Origin: JAICJC01 sp963709425 | GTDB taxonomy: Bacteria; Actinomycetota; Thermoleophilia; Gaiellales; JAICJC01 | Direction: 5' to 3' | Assembly (NCBI GenBank): GCA_963709425.1 | Contig: CAVPWG010000004.1 | Span: forward strand, 806,001 to 870,000 | DNA length: 64,000 nt | Part shown: positions 46,065-54,661 of the stretch, one piece after another | Position numbering within the stretch: the stretch's first letter is position 1 | Layout of the letters: each line of letters opens with the position of its first letter | Made by a program: the position numbers and the translations under genes | Notes under the pieces: generated by a model | Database searches by the model: none | Told to the model about the DNA's origin: nothing | Seen by the model: the letters and a program-made list of their open reading frames with translations, nothing else

Positions 46065-49000
46065 TCAGACGGAGGATGCTACACCCGCGCCGCTGGCGGC
46101 CGGGTCCCGTGTCCGCGCGACGACGGCCTGGTCGAGCCGAAGCGGCGTGAGCGCGTTGGCCCAGACGCCCTGCACCCATGGCCGGCGAAGGAGCGTCGCG
46201 CGGGAGTAGGCGATCGGCAGCAGCAGCACCTCGTCGACCACGACCCGGCGGTCGACGCCCGAGTAGAGGCGCAGGCGCTCGTCGCGGTCGTGGCACGCGC
46301 GCGCCTCGTCGAGGCGCGCGAACGTCTCGGGGTCGCTCACGATCGGATCCGTCGGGTCGCCGACCAGCCCCCGGAAGAACCCCTCGGGATCGGGGAAGTC
46401 GGCGAACCACGTGCACACCCACACGTCGCAGTCCTGCCCCGAGAGGATGACGTCCGGGTCGGAGTAGTCGATCCGGGCCTTGACTCCGAGGCGGCCGAGC
46501 GCCTCCACCAGCGCCTCGGCCTGCTGCGCGGTGCCGGCGGTGGCGAGCATCCTGAGCCGACCCAGCCCCTCCCCGCCCGGATGTCCCGCATCGGCGAGGA
46601 GCGCCTCCGCCTCGCCCATCGTCGGCGGCGTTGCCAGGTTGTAGTCGTGCCCGGGCATCGCCGGAGGCAGCAGGCCACCCCGCCCCGGCGGTCGCGCGCC
46701 GAGCCCGATCCGGTCTGCGTCCGCCGCCACCTCGGCGACCGCCGCCGCGATGGCGCGGCGTACACGGACGTCGGCCACGGCGGGCCGGTCGGAGCTGAAG
46801 CCGACGATCGTCGTGCCGAGCACCGGCGCGGTCTCGATGCAGCCCTCGCCGGCCTGTGGGAACGACGACCGCGCGCTCGGGAGGACGTCGATGCTGGTGT
46901 CGCCCCAGAGCGCCTCGAAGTCGTCGGTCCGGTCACGGAAGCGGATCGTGATCTGCGAGACGTTGCCCCGCGCGCCGCGCCAGCGTGGGTTGGCCTCGAG
47001 CACCATCTCGGCCTCGTCGCGCGAGGTCAGGACGAACGGGCCGCTCGACACCAGCGGCACGCGCTGGTACCACGTCTCCCCTGCCTCGTCGCACACGTGC
47101 CGCGGCCACGGGTACGCCGGCGTCGAGGCGAGCACGTAGGGGAAGTAGTTGCGCGGCTCGCGCAGCACGACCTCGAGAGTGTGGTCGTCGAGCGCGTTCG
47201 CCTCCGCCATGTCCTCGAACAGCAGCGCCGTGGACGCCGAGAGGCCGCGGACGTGCTCCCAGGTGTAGACGAAGTCGTGCGCCGTCAGCGGCTCACCGTC
47301 GCTCCAGCGGGCGTCGTCGTGGAGCTGGAAGAGGTAGGTGGTGCCGTCGGACGAGACGCGGAAGTTCTCGGCCAGCGAGGGCATCACGTTCAGGTCGCGG
47401 TCGACGATCAGGAGGCCGCGGAACAGGTGCTGGGTGATCGCGCTGGTGTCGGCCACATAGGCCAGCCCCGGCGCGAGCGCGCCCGGCCGGAAGATCGCCG
47501 CCGTCAGCCGCTCGCACAGCTCGGGCCGGGGCACCGGCTCGACCTTGCACGCGAACGCCTCGTCGTAGGCCCGCTCGGCACCCTCGAAGTCGAACGCCAG
47601 GTTGTGCACGAGCGCGATCTTGAAGAGGGTCTCACGCGAGCGACGGTCGTCGCCCATGCGGCTCAGGAACTCCCGGGCCCGCCGGTAGTGGCGGATCGCC
47701 TCGGGGTCGGCCGAGATCCCGCGGGCCTCGTCCCCGGCCCGGATCAGGTACTCGGCCGCCTTGGCGCCGTCGTCGGCGGCGGAGTAGTGACGGGCGAGCT
47801 GCGCGAACGTACGCGGGCTGGGATCGTCGCCCGCCAGCGCCTCGAGCGCGGCGGCGACTCGGCCGTGCAGCTCGCGGCGGCGGGCGTCGGTCAGCATCGC
47901 GTAGGCGGCCTCCTGCACGAGGCCGTGCCGGAAGCGGTACTCGGGGTAGGGACGGCGCCGCTCCTCCACGATCAGCTCGAGCCGCTGGAGATCGGTGAGC
48001 GGGGTCGCGAGCCCGCCGGCGTCGATCAGCCGCTCGAGCAGCGGGATGGCGAACCGGCGGCCGATGACCGACGCCACGGCGGTCACCTCGCGCGCCCCCG
48101 GATCGAGCCGGTCGAGCCGGGCCTGGAGGACGCCCTGCACGAGCAGCGGCACCTCGAGGGCATCGGCGTCGACCGCCAGCTGCCACCCGGAGTCCCCGTG
48201 CCACATCGACCCCCGCTCGACGACGTCACGCAGGGCCTCCGCGGCGAAGAGCGGGTTCCCGCCGGAGCGCTCGCTGATGAGCGCGGCGACCGGCTCGGGG
48301 ACGTCGCCGTCGGCGAGCTCGCGCACAAGCGCGCGCGTCGAGTCGGGCGTGAGGGCACGCAGCTCGAGCTCGCGGTAGCGGTGCGGGTAGCGCTGGCGGG
48401 CACGCTCGCCGACCCGCCACGAGCCGGCGTCGCGGTCGGCCCGGTACAGCAGGGCCATCCCGACCGGGTCGCGCTCGGTCAGGTCGAGCAGCTCCTCGAT
48501 CAGGTCGAGAGTGGGCTCGTCGGCCCAGTGCAGGTCCTCGAACACGAGCAACACGGGCCGCTCGCGCGCGAGCGCGCACACGAGATCCTCGACCGCGTGG
48601 ACGCTGCGCCGGTGCACCGTCTCGCGGCTCAGCTCGCGGAGGCGGGAGGCGGTCTGGGCGTCCGGCGTGAGGCCGAGCAGGCCGGCCAGGAACGGATAGA
48701 CGTCGTCGGGGTCGTCGAAGAGCGGCTGGACGGCCGCCTTCAGGTCGAGCCGAATGCGCGCCTCGCTCGTGGTGGCGCCCGCGCCGAGCCAGTCGCGCAG
48801 CAGCTCGCGGACCGGGCCGTACGGGAAGGCCTGGGCGTAGGAGAGGCCTCGGCCCTCGAGCACGAGCAGCCGGTCGCCGAGGGGCGCAGCGGCCTCGGTG
48901 ACCAGGCGCGACTTGCCGATGCCCGCCTCGCCCGTGATGGCGACGATCGCGCCGATCCCGTCGGCGAGCCGATCGAGGGCGTCGGACACCTCCGCCAGCT

Positions 49001-49625
49001 CGGCGTCGCGGCCGACGAGCGCGCCCTCCTGGGCGGTCGGGCCCGGCTCGATCTCGCCCAGGACGCGGTAGCGATCGATCGGCGCGGCCCGGCCCCGCAG
49101 CGACGTCGGGCCGAGCTCCTCGAGCTCGAACGACGAGCGCACCTGGACTGCGGTCTGCGGCCCGAGCAGCAGGTCGCCCTCGGCGGCGAGCGATTGAAGC
49201 CGGGCCGTGATGTTGACGGTGTCGCCGAGCGCGTTGTAGCGGCCGCGGGCGTCGCCGTCGCCCGCGGCGATCACCACGGGGCCGGTGTTCACGGCGATCC
49301 GCGCCCGGATGTCGATGTCGTAGGCCTCGCGGACCTCGGCGCCGTAGCGCTCGAGCGCACGCTGGATCGCGAGGCCCGCGCGGACGGCCCGTTCGCTGTC
49401 GTCCTCGTGGGCCACCGGGGCGCCGAAGACCGCGAGCAGCCCGTCGCCGGCAAGCTGCGCGACGGTGCCGTCGTAGCGCTCGACCTCGGCCGCCACGAGC
49501 CGCATCACCTCGTCGAACAGGTACTTCGACCGCTCCGGGCCCAGCGCCTCGCCGATCGCGGTCGAGCCCGCGATATCGGCCATCAGCACCGCCACGACGC
49601 GGCGTTCGCCCTCGGTTCCCGCCAT
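46065..49625 (-). CDS. Class III nucleotide cyclase - AAA ATPase - solute-binding (SBP_bac_5) fusion protein
   Basis: 1186 residues. Residues 5-185: class III cyclase with metal-binding Asp17 (VVAVLMADIAGSTAIGEALG) and Asp61 (QLAGDGLLAVFGAP), and GDTVNITARL. About 205-520: ATPase with Walker A ITGEAGIGKSRLVTEAA, Walker B VLLVFEDLHWADEPTLDLIE, and a winged-helix-like RLDPGAREVTAVASVIGRRF. About 560-690: helical/TPR region. About 700-1186: a family 5 extracellular solute-binding fold (QHLFRGLLIVDRDLNVMPSL, AENFRVSSDGTTYLFQLHDD, RWSDGEPLTAHDFVYTWEHV) as in OppA/DppA. No signal peptide or membrane helix, so it is cytoplasmic. It looks like a ligand-sensing second-messenger regulator, similar in logic to SgrR. 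Confidence 0.9.
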   Translation of the reverse strand: MAGTEGERRVVAVLMADIAGSTAIGEALGPERSKYLFDEVMRLVAAEVERYDGTVAQLAGDGLLAVFGAPVAHEDDSERAVRAGLAIQRALERYGAEVREAYDIDIRARIAVNTGPVVIAAGDGDARGRYNALGDTVNITARLQSLAAEGDLLLGPQTAVQVRSSFELEELGPTSLRGRAAPIDRYRVLGEIEPGPTAQEGALVGRDAELAEVSDALDRLADGIGAIVAITGEAGIGKSRLVTEAAAPLGDRLLVLEGRGLSYAQAFPYGPVRELLRDWLGAGATTSEARIRLDLKAAVQPLFDDPDDVYPFLAGLLGLTPDAQTASRLRELSRETVHRRSVHAVEDLVCALARERPVLLVFEDLHWADEPTLDLIEELLDLTERDPVGMALLYRADRDAGSWRVGERARQRYPHRYRELELRALTPDSTRALVRELADGDVPEPVAALISERSGGNPLFAAEALRDVVERGSMWHGDSGWQLAVDADALEVPLLVQGVLQARLDRLDPGAREVTAVASVIGRRFAIPLLERLIDAGGLATPLTDLQRLELIVEERRRPYPEYRFRHGLVQEAAYAMLTDARRRELHGRVAAALEALAGDDPSPRTFAQLARHYSAADDGAKAAEYLIRAGDEARGISADPEAIRHYRRAREFLSRMGDDRRSRETLFKIALVHNLAFDFEGAERAYDEAFACKVEPVPRPELCERLTAAIFRPGALAPGLAYVADTSAITQHLFRGLLIVDRDLNVMPSLAENFRVSSDGTTYLFQLHDDARWSDGEPLTAHDFVYTWEHVRGLSASTALLFEDMAEANALDDHTLEVVLREPRNYFPYVLASTPAYPWPRHVCDEAGETWYQRVPLVSSGPFVLTSRDEAEMVLEANPRWRGARGNVSQITIRFRDRTDDFEALWGDTSIDVLPSARSSFPQAGEGCIETAPVLGTTIVGFSSDRPAVADVRVRRAIAAAVAEVAADADRIGLGARPPGRGGLLPPAMPGHDYNLATPPTMGEAEALLADAGHPGGEGLGRLRMLATAGTAQQAEALVEALGRLGVKARIDYSDPDVILSGQDCDVWVCTWFADFPDPEGFFRGLVGDPTDPIVSDPETFARLDEARACHDRDERLRLYSGVDRRVVVDEVLLLPIAYSRATLLRRPWVQGVWANALTPLRLDQAVVARTRDPAASGAGVASSV

Positions 49626-49652
49626 ACGTGCATAGTGGCACAGACGGGCCCG

Positions 49653-51062
49653 CTATCCCGGAGGCGGCAGCCTCCCGGCGACACCCAGAACGGCCTCGAT
49701 CGCGGACGCCGCGCGGAGGAGCGCGGCCTCCGCCCCGTGCGGCGCGACGATCTGGATGCCGACGGGGAGGCCGGTGGCCGTGAAGCCACACGGGATGACG
49801 ATGACGGGGCATCCCGTGAGCGTGAGCGCCGAGGTGATCCGAAGCCACTCCACGTAGCTCTCGAAGCGCACGCCGTCGACCTCGGTGACCCAGCGCTGCT
49901 CGATCGGGAACGGGGCGACGCAGGCGGCCGGGCAGGCCAGAATTCCGTGCTCGCGCAGGAATGCGGCCATGACGTGCACCATCCGGCCGCGCTCGCGCTG
50001 GGCCTCGCCGAGCTCGGCGGGCGGGAGCGCCAGGCCGAGCTCGATGTTTCCGACGATCTCGGGCTTCAGCCGGTCGCGATCGGTGTCATACAGCGGCCCC
50101 AGGGCGGCGACGAAGCCGGCTGCCCGAAGCGCCTGGAACGTCTCGGGCGCCGTGGAGAGGTCGGGGTGGGCCTCGACGACCTCGACGCCGGCCGCCGCCA
50201 GCTGCTCCATCGCGGCGCGGCACACCGCCCGCACCTCGGGCTCGACCGGCGTGATCCCGAGGTCGTCGCTCCAGGCGATCCCGCCCGGGAGCTCGGGCGC
50301 GAGGGCGGCCGAGAGGAACGGCGCAGGCGGAGCCGGGAGCGCGAGCGGGTCCTCGGCATGCGGGCCGGCCATCGCGTCGAGCATGAACGCCGCGTCAGCG
50401 ACGTCGCGCGCCATCGGGCCTTCGACCGTGAGCGTGTCATAGGGCTGCTCGGCCGGGCCGTGTGCGATCCGGCCCGGCGAGGGCCGAAGGCCAACGACCG
50501 AGCAGAACGACGCCGGCGTGCGCAGGCTGCCGCCGAGGTCGGAGCCCGTGGCGAGCCAGGCCTGCCGGGTCACGAGCGCCACCGCCGAGCCCCCCGAGGA
50601 GCCGCCGCAGGTGCGGCTCGTGTCCCACGGGTTCCGGGTCGGGCCGAACACCTCGTTGAAGGTCTGCCCGCCCGCCCCGAACTCGGGCGTGTTCGACTTG
50701 GCGAGCACGACGGCGCCGCGCTCCTCGAGGCGCTCCACCACGATGTCGGAGCGCTCGGGCACGTCGTCGGCGAAGATCGGCGATCCGTAGGTGGTGCGGA
50801 CGCCGGCGACGTCGGTCAGATCCTTCACGGCAATTGGCAATCCCGCCAATGCCAATTGGCGGTTGACCTTGTCGGCGTGCGCCAGCGCCCGCTCGCCGCA
50901 GACCGTCGGGAGGGCGTTCAGCGGGCCGTCCACAGCCTCGATCCGGCGCAGCGCGGCCTCGACCAGCTCGCGCGGCGTGACCTCGCCGGAGCGAAGCGCG
51001 GCCACCGCGGCGCGGGCCGAGAGGGCGGTCAGTTCGTCAAGCACGTGGCGGATAGTCTGCAT
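49653..51062 (-). CDS. Amidase (amidase signature family)
   Basis: 469 residues with the Ser-cisSer-Lys triad: Lys80 in LAGLPIAVKDLTD, Ser155 in CGGSSGGSAVALV and Ser179 in TGSDLGGSLRTPASFC. The rest (VVGLRPSPGRIAHG, RDVADAAFMLDAMAG, LTLTGCPVIVIPCG) follows GatA/AtzF/aryl-acylamidase relatives. There are no gatB/gatC neighbours, so it is probably a stand-alone catabolic amidase rather than tRNA amidotransferase. It ends 27 bases upstream of the cyclase fusion gene on the same strand, so co-transcription with a sensor having a peptide-binding fold is plausible. Confidence 0.92.
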   Translation of the reverse strand: MQTIRHVLDELTALSARAAVAALRSGEVTPRELVEAALRRIEAVDGPLNALPTVCGERALAHADKVNRQLALAGLPIAVKDLTDVAGVRTTYGSPIFADDVPERSDIVVERLEERGAVVLAKSNTPEFGAGGQTFNEVFGPTRNPWDTSRTCGGSSGGSAVALVTRQAWLATGSDLGGSLRTPASFCSVVGLRPSPGRIAHGPAEQPYDTLTVEGPMARDVADAAFMLDAMAGPHAEDPLALPAPPAPFLSAALAPELPGGIAWSDDLGITPVEPEVRAVCRAAMEQLAAAGVEVVEAHPDLSTAPETFQALRAAGFVAALGPLYDTDRDRLKPEIVGNIELGLALPPAELGEAQRERGRMVHVMAAFLREHGILACPAACVAPFPIEQRWVTEVDGVRFESYVEWLRITSALTLTGCPVIVIPCGFTATGLPVGIQIVAPHGAEAALLRAASAIEAVLGVAGRLPPPG

Positions 51063-51064
51063 GT

Positions 51065-51222
51065 ATGCCGCCTGCCGTGCACGCCACCGGGGCCCTGGGG
51101 CGGGGCCGCAGGGCCTTCGAGGCCCGGGAGTGGGCGGGCGCGCATGCCGCGCTCACAGAGGCCGAGGCCGCGGCGCCGCTCGGCCCCGACGACCTCGAGC
51201 TTCTGGCCGCTGCGGCCTATAT
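51065..51222 (+). pseudogene. N-terminal fragment of a TPR/LuxR-type regulator
   Basis: The 53 residues after the ATG (RRAFEAREWAGAHAALTEAE, AAAPLGPDDLELLAAAAYM) match the usual start of actinobacterial TPR/LuxR-type regulators. At about 51222 the similarity stops and the sequence continues as the tail of an unrelated oxidoreductase. It is a truncated gene at a deletion junction. Confidence 0.6.
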
Positions 51223-51408
51223 GAGCCGTTCTCCACCGGCGCCACGTACATCAACTTCCAGACAGCCGACGAGGGCAGCGATCAGATCCGCGCGACGTAC
51301 GGAGCGAACTTCGAGCGCGTCGCCGCGGTGAAGCAGCAGTACGACCCCGAGAACGTGTTTCGCGTGAACCGGAACATCTCACATGCAGCCGAGGGCGGGA
51401 GGTCGTAG
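51223..51408 (+). pseudogene. C-terminal fragment of a berberine-bridge (BBE) FAD-linked oxidase
   Basis: In another frame than the preceding fragment: EPFSTGATYINFQTADEGSD, then RATYGANFERVAAVKQQYDP and ENVFRVNRNISH. This is the BBE domain that ends FAD-linked oxidases of the 6-hydroxynicotine oxidase group. The FAD-binding domains are absent, so it is a remnant. Confidence 0.75.
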
Positions 51409-51417
51409 TCTTGGCCC

Positions 51418-52014
51418 ATGTTCCTCACAGACCCACCTCCAAGCCCGCAGGCCGATGCCGTCTACGACGCCGCCCGCGAGTCCGACGGCTACGTCGGCAA
51501 CTTCACCCGCCTGTGGTGCTGGCGCCCCGACCTCTTCCGCTCGTTCGTGGACCTGCGACTGGCGCTGATGGGCGCCACGACGCTGTCCGACCGCGAGGTG
51601 GCGATCGTCGTGACGGCGACGGTCTCGGCGATGGGCGACTCGTACTGCTCCCTGGCCTGGGGGTCGAAGCTGGCGAAGCTTGCCGGCGACGAGACCGCCG
51701 CCGGGGTCATCGCGGGCCGGCTGCCCGCCGATCTCTCCGCGCGGGAGACGGCGCTCGCGGAGTGGTGCCGCACCGTCGTCCGTGACCCAATGGCGACCAC
51801 GCCGGAGCAGGTGGCGAGCCTTCGCGATGCGGGGTTCGACGACCGAGAGGTCTTCGATGCCACGCTGCTCCTCGGACTGCGACTGGCCTTCTCGACCGTG
51901 AACGACGCGCTTGGCGCGCAGCCCGACCACCAGCTCGCCGACGGAGCCCCGGCACCGGTCAGGGACGCCGTCACGTTCGGGCGGCCCGCGGCCGCGACGC
52001 CGTCGCTCACCTGA
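51418..52014 (+). CDS. Carboxymuconolactone decarboxylase / AhpD-like family protein
   Basis: 198 residues in two helical halves. VGNFTRLWCWRPDLFRSFVD and TTLSDREVAIVVTATVSAMG, then YCSLAWGSKLAKLAGDE correspond to the CMD core, with one cysteine and Trp where most members have the CxxxHG histidine. The second half (YRTVV-like WCRTVVRDPMATTPEQVASL) is the peroxidase-related layout. It may be a peroxidase-like or decarboxylase-like enzyme. Intact, 10 bases after the oxidase remnant. Confidence 0.8.
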   Translation: MFLTDPPPSPQADAVYDAARESDGYVGNFTRLWCWRPDLFRSFVDLRLALMGATTLSDREVAIVVTATVSAMGDSYCSLAWGSKLAKLAGDETAAGVIAGRLPADLSARETALAEWCRTVVRDPMATTPEQVASLRDAGFDDREVFDATLLLGLRLAFSTVNDALGAQPDHQLADGAPAPVRDAVTFGRPAAATPSLT

Positions 52015-52032
52015 GCGGCGGCGGCCGGCGTC

Positions 52033-52575
52033 TCACGGCACGGTGATCGTGACGGTCGAGATGACCGGGACGGTGATCGTGTCCAGCACCGTGGTCGTCG
52101 GGCCCGTGACCGTGCTGGCCGGCGCCGTGACCGTCACCGGCACGCTCACGGTGCGAACGACCGTCGCGACGGACGTGTCGTTGACGGTGGTGGCGACGAG
52201 GACAGTGCGACCCGGCAGCTGCGTCGTGTGGGCCGACAGCGGCACGTTTTGGGCGGCGACCCGAACGGGCTTGCCTTTGACGAGGACCGTCTGAGCGGGG
52301 GTGCTGACGTAGCGGACGCCGCCGGAGGTGATGACATGTCCCTCGAGCCCGACCGTCCGCGTCACCGCCGCCGCTGACGTCTCCCCGCTGCCGCTGACCA
52401 GGCTTCCCAGCCAGAATCCGCCCGCCGTGAGCGTGACGGCGAGCAACGCGATGGGCACGGCGTTCCACGGGTGCACGGTCTCGCGGAGCCGCTCGACCCA
52501 CTCCGCACCACCCCCACCCCGCCAACCGCCGAGGCTTGCCACAAGTCTGGACAACGCAATTCCAGACTCTACCAT
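52033..52575 (-). CDS. Hypothetical membrane-anchored Thr/Val-rich protein
   Basis: 180 residues. One transmembrane segment near residues 42-62 (AVPIALLAVTLTAGGFWLGS), then a mainly beta, low-complexity outside region rich in T, V and P (SVPVTVTAPASTVTGPTTTV). It has the look of a wall- or periplasm-facing stalk. No family is recognised. Ends tail to tail with the CMD gene. Confidence 0.55.
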   Translation of the reverse strand: MVESGIALSRLVASLGGWRGGGGAEWVERLRETVHPWNAVPIALLAVTLTAGGFWLGSLVSGSGETSAAAVTRTVGLEGHVITSGGVRYVSTPAQTVLVKGKPVRVAAQNVPLSAHTTQLPGRTVLVATTVNDTSVATVVRTVSVPVTVTAPASTVTGPTTTVLDTITVPVISTVTITVP

Positions 52576-52587
52576 CGCCGTCCGCGG

Positions 52588-53208
52588 TCACCGAGGCGGC
52601 GCAACAGCGACCGGCTCGCCGATCCAGAGGTTCCACTTGTGCTTGCCGGCCGGCGCGTCCTTCCCGAGGTTGTAGCCGTTGACCAGCCCGCGAACCGCCT
52701 CGAGCATCGGACCCTCGCAGCCGACGACCTTCTGGGCCGGCTTCACCACGAGGAGGTTCGTCAGGGCCACGGTCAGAAAGAGCTCGGGAACGGCGATGAC
52801 CGCCGTCACCGGAAAGGCTGCCCACTGGGGCAGGCCGGCGCCCGCGAGGACGTCGTACGTGCTCGTCGGAAGCACCATCAGCCACCAGACTCCGAAGTGC
52901 TCGATCGCCGAGCCGAAGGACACGAGGGCGACGAGGAACGGGAGGCCCAGGAGTCCTCGGCGAACGTGGATTGCCTCCCCGGGCCCCAGCCGGCCGCGGA
53001 GCTTCTCGCCGTAGGCGACCACGCCGTGCCCGGCCCACAAGCCGACGACGGCGATGAGCAGCGCAGCCATCGACGGACCGCCAGGCCGGCTGAGCGTCAC
53101 CGCGACGGCGCCGGTGAAGGGCACGAAGAGGATCACGTAGCCGAGCCAGACGAGCCGGCGACCGGATCGGGCTGCTGCGGCGGCGTCGCGCTGTGCCTGG
53201 ACCGTCAT
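52588..53208 (-). CDS. Hypothetical integral membrane protein
   Basis: 206 residues with four to five hydrophobic stretches (LVWLGYVILFVPFTGAVAVT, MAALLIAVVGLWAGHGVVAY, FLVALVSFGSAIEHFGVWWL, FPVTAVIAVPELFLTVALTN) and a cytoplasmic tail KHKWNLWIGEPVAVAPPR. No catalytic motif was seen. It is 12 bases upstream of the Thr/Val-rich gene on the same strand, so the two probably form an operon. Confidence 0.6.
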   Translation of the reverse strand: MTVQAQRDAAAAARSGRRLVWLGYVILFVPFTGAVAVTLSRPGGPSMAALLIAVVGLWAGHGVVAYGEKLRGRLGPGEAIHVRRGLLGLPFLVALVSFGSAIEHFGVWWLMVLPTSTYDVLAGAGLPQWAAFPVTAVIAVPELFLTVALTNLLVVKPAQKVVGCEGPMLEAVRGLVNGYNLGKDAPAGKHKWNLWIGEPVAVAPPR

Positions 53209-53261
53209 GCACTCAGGACGCGCGGCGCGGTCGGCTTCTTCCGCGGCTGCGGGCCCGGTCG

Positions 53262-54203
53262 CTACCGGCCGCGGACCACAACCTCATCCTGCCCGGGCCC
53301 GTTTCGGATCAACCAGTGCCCGGTGTCCGGGTAGCAAACATTGGCCGGCAGACCCGTCGTCGAGAGGAACAGCGCGCGCACGACCGACTCGCCGCGATTG
53401 AGCAGCCGGTGAGCACCGGCGGGGCCCTCCGGGAAGCACACGAGATCGCCGGCCTCGAGATGATCCTCACCGTGCCGGCGGCGCAAAGCCGGCGTTCCGG
53501 CCAGGACCAGCAACCATTCCTCGCGACCATACGTGTGGTGGTAGGGCGCAGATCCCTCGCCCGGATCCACGTCCACCACCGTCCCGTCGAGCCGGTCGGC
53601 GCCCAGGAGCGGGCCGAGCTTCGCCGCGCGATACCGGAATCCCGTTGGCGCGTGCGGGTCAGCCGCCTCCCCGTGGAGGGTCAGCGCGTTCACGGCTGGC
53701 TGCGGCGGCGACCTCTCGGGCTCGCGCACGATCTCGATTGACTCCGACGGCCCCGCCGTTCCCTCGCCGTACCAGTAGCCGACGGCGCCGCTTCGGAGCA
53801 GGATGCCCCCCGGGCCGCTGACCTTGTCCGAGTCGGGGTAGACGGTCATGTACGGCTCGACGTCCTGACCGGTCGCGAAGATCACCAGCCGACCCGGCCC
53901 TTTCAGGGTGTGGGCTCCGAGATGGCCGGACGGGAAGCAGACGACGTCGCCGGGCGTCAGGATCCGCTCCCCCGCAGGTTCGCGAAGCACCGGTGCGCCT
54001 GCGATCACGTAGAGCCACTCCTCGATCCCGTGGTGGTAGTGGTACGGCCAGATCGGCAAGCCCGCCTCGGCCTGATAGACGCTTGCGCCGATCCGTCGAG
54101 CCCCCAGCCGAAGACCCACCGAGGTTGCGACGTGACGGAAGCCCGCTTCGTCGAGAGGCTCGTCCAGCTCGACGCTGAGGATGTTCACCTTCTCGACGCT
54201 CAC
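53262..54203 (-). CDS. Bicupin protein
   Basis: 313 residues with two cupin barrels. Cupin 1: IWPYHYHHGIEEWLYVIAGA with PGDVVCFPSGHLGAHTLKG. Cupin 2: APYHHTYGREEWLLVLAGTP with AGDLVCFPEGPAGAHRLLN. Both have the HxH...E...H metal-binding pattern or a close variant. The layout is that of small sugar- or acid-binding bicupins; the substrate is unknown. ATG or the next codon gives the start; no frame problems. Confidence 0.85.
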   Translation of the reverse strand: MSVEKVNILSVELDEPLDEAGFRHVATSVGLRLGARRIGASVYQAEAGLPIWPYHYHHGIEEWLYVIAGAPVLREPAGERILTPGDVVCFPSGHLGAHTLKGPGRLVIFATGQDVEPYMTVYPDSDKVSGPGGILLRSGAVGYWYGEGTAGPSESIEIVREPERSPPQPAVNALTLHGEAADPHAPTGFRYRAAKLGPLLGADRLDGTVVDVDPGEGSAPYHHTYGREEWLLVLAGTPALRRRHGEDHLEAGDLVCFPEGPAGAHRLLNRGESVVRALFLSTTGLPANVCYPDTGHWLIRNGPGQDEVVVRGR

Positions 54204-54241
54204 CCGGAGAACATTCGCAGGTTGTGGCGATCGGACGGCCC

Positions 54242-54510
54242 GACGCGGCCGGCGGACTGCGGAGGCGGCCGGGGCCGGCTGAAGCCGGACCCTGGTTACG
54301 GATGAGCCGACAGGGTGCGTTCGAGGATGATGGCCCAGGCGCCCATCGAGGTCACGATCACGGCCAGTGCGACGGCGCCGATGGCGGCGGCGCGCATCCG
54401 CCCGATCCAGTCAACCGACGCTGCTACCGGGTGCTGTGCAGTGGTGTCCATGCACCCAACCTATGGGAGGCCGGGAGGGATGGCGTCGGGGAGAACCCTC
54501 GATCGAAGCT
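54242..54510 (-). repeat. Dispersed ~260-bp repeat, copy 2 (intact small membrane-peptide gene)
   Basis: Reverse-oriented match to 9391-9648 that covers leader, coding part and downstream GCTTCAGCCGG segment. Copy 2 is downstream of the bicupin gene's start region on the minus strand and keeps the open frame. Confidence 0.8.
54296..54451 (-). CDS. 51-residue single-pass membrane peptide (repeat-borne)
   Basis: MDTTAQHPVAASVDWIGRMR is followed by a hydrophobic helix (AAAIGAVALAVIVTSMGAWA) and the tail IILERTLSAHP. The second copy at 9449 preserves the start, helix, tail LSAHP and stop, differing by substitutions plus one deleted base. Conserved coding sequence within a repeated unit argues that this small ORF is real. 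Function unknown; a membrane-acting peptide or toxin-like product is one option. Confidence 0.55.
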   Translation of the reverse strand: MDTTAQHPVAASVDWIGRMRAAAIGAVALAVIVTSMGAWAIILERTLSAHP

Positions 54511-54661
54511 GGGCGCCGTTCGGCCAGCGCGGTCGAGGTGCCCGAGCCCGAGCTTGAGTCGCTGCGTCCGTCGGCGGACTCCGACAGCACGCTGTCGACG
54601 ATTGAGGGGCAGCGCTGGCGCTTCAACCGTCCCGACACGTCGCCGAGGGTCCGAACGTGGT

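Noticed and set aside
44378..46150. Plus-strand open frame of about 590 codons antisense to the choline dehydrogenase.
   Set aside because: Composition is typical of a shadow frame (His/Arg/Val-rich, no motifs) and the opposite strand encodes a complete GMC enzyme.
46290..51224. A very long plus-strand open frame antisense to the cyclase-fusion and amidase genes.
   Set aside because: It is an Arg/Gly/Ala-rich shadow with no domain motif, caused by GC-rich codon bias; both minus-strand genes have intact catalytic motifs.
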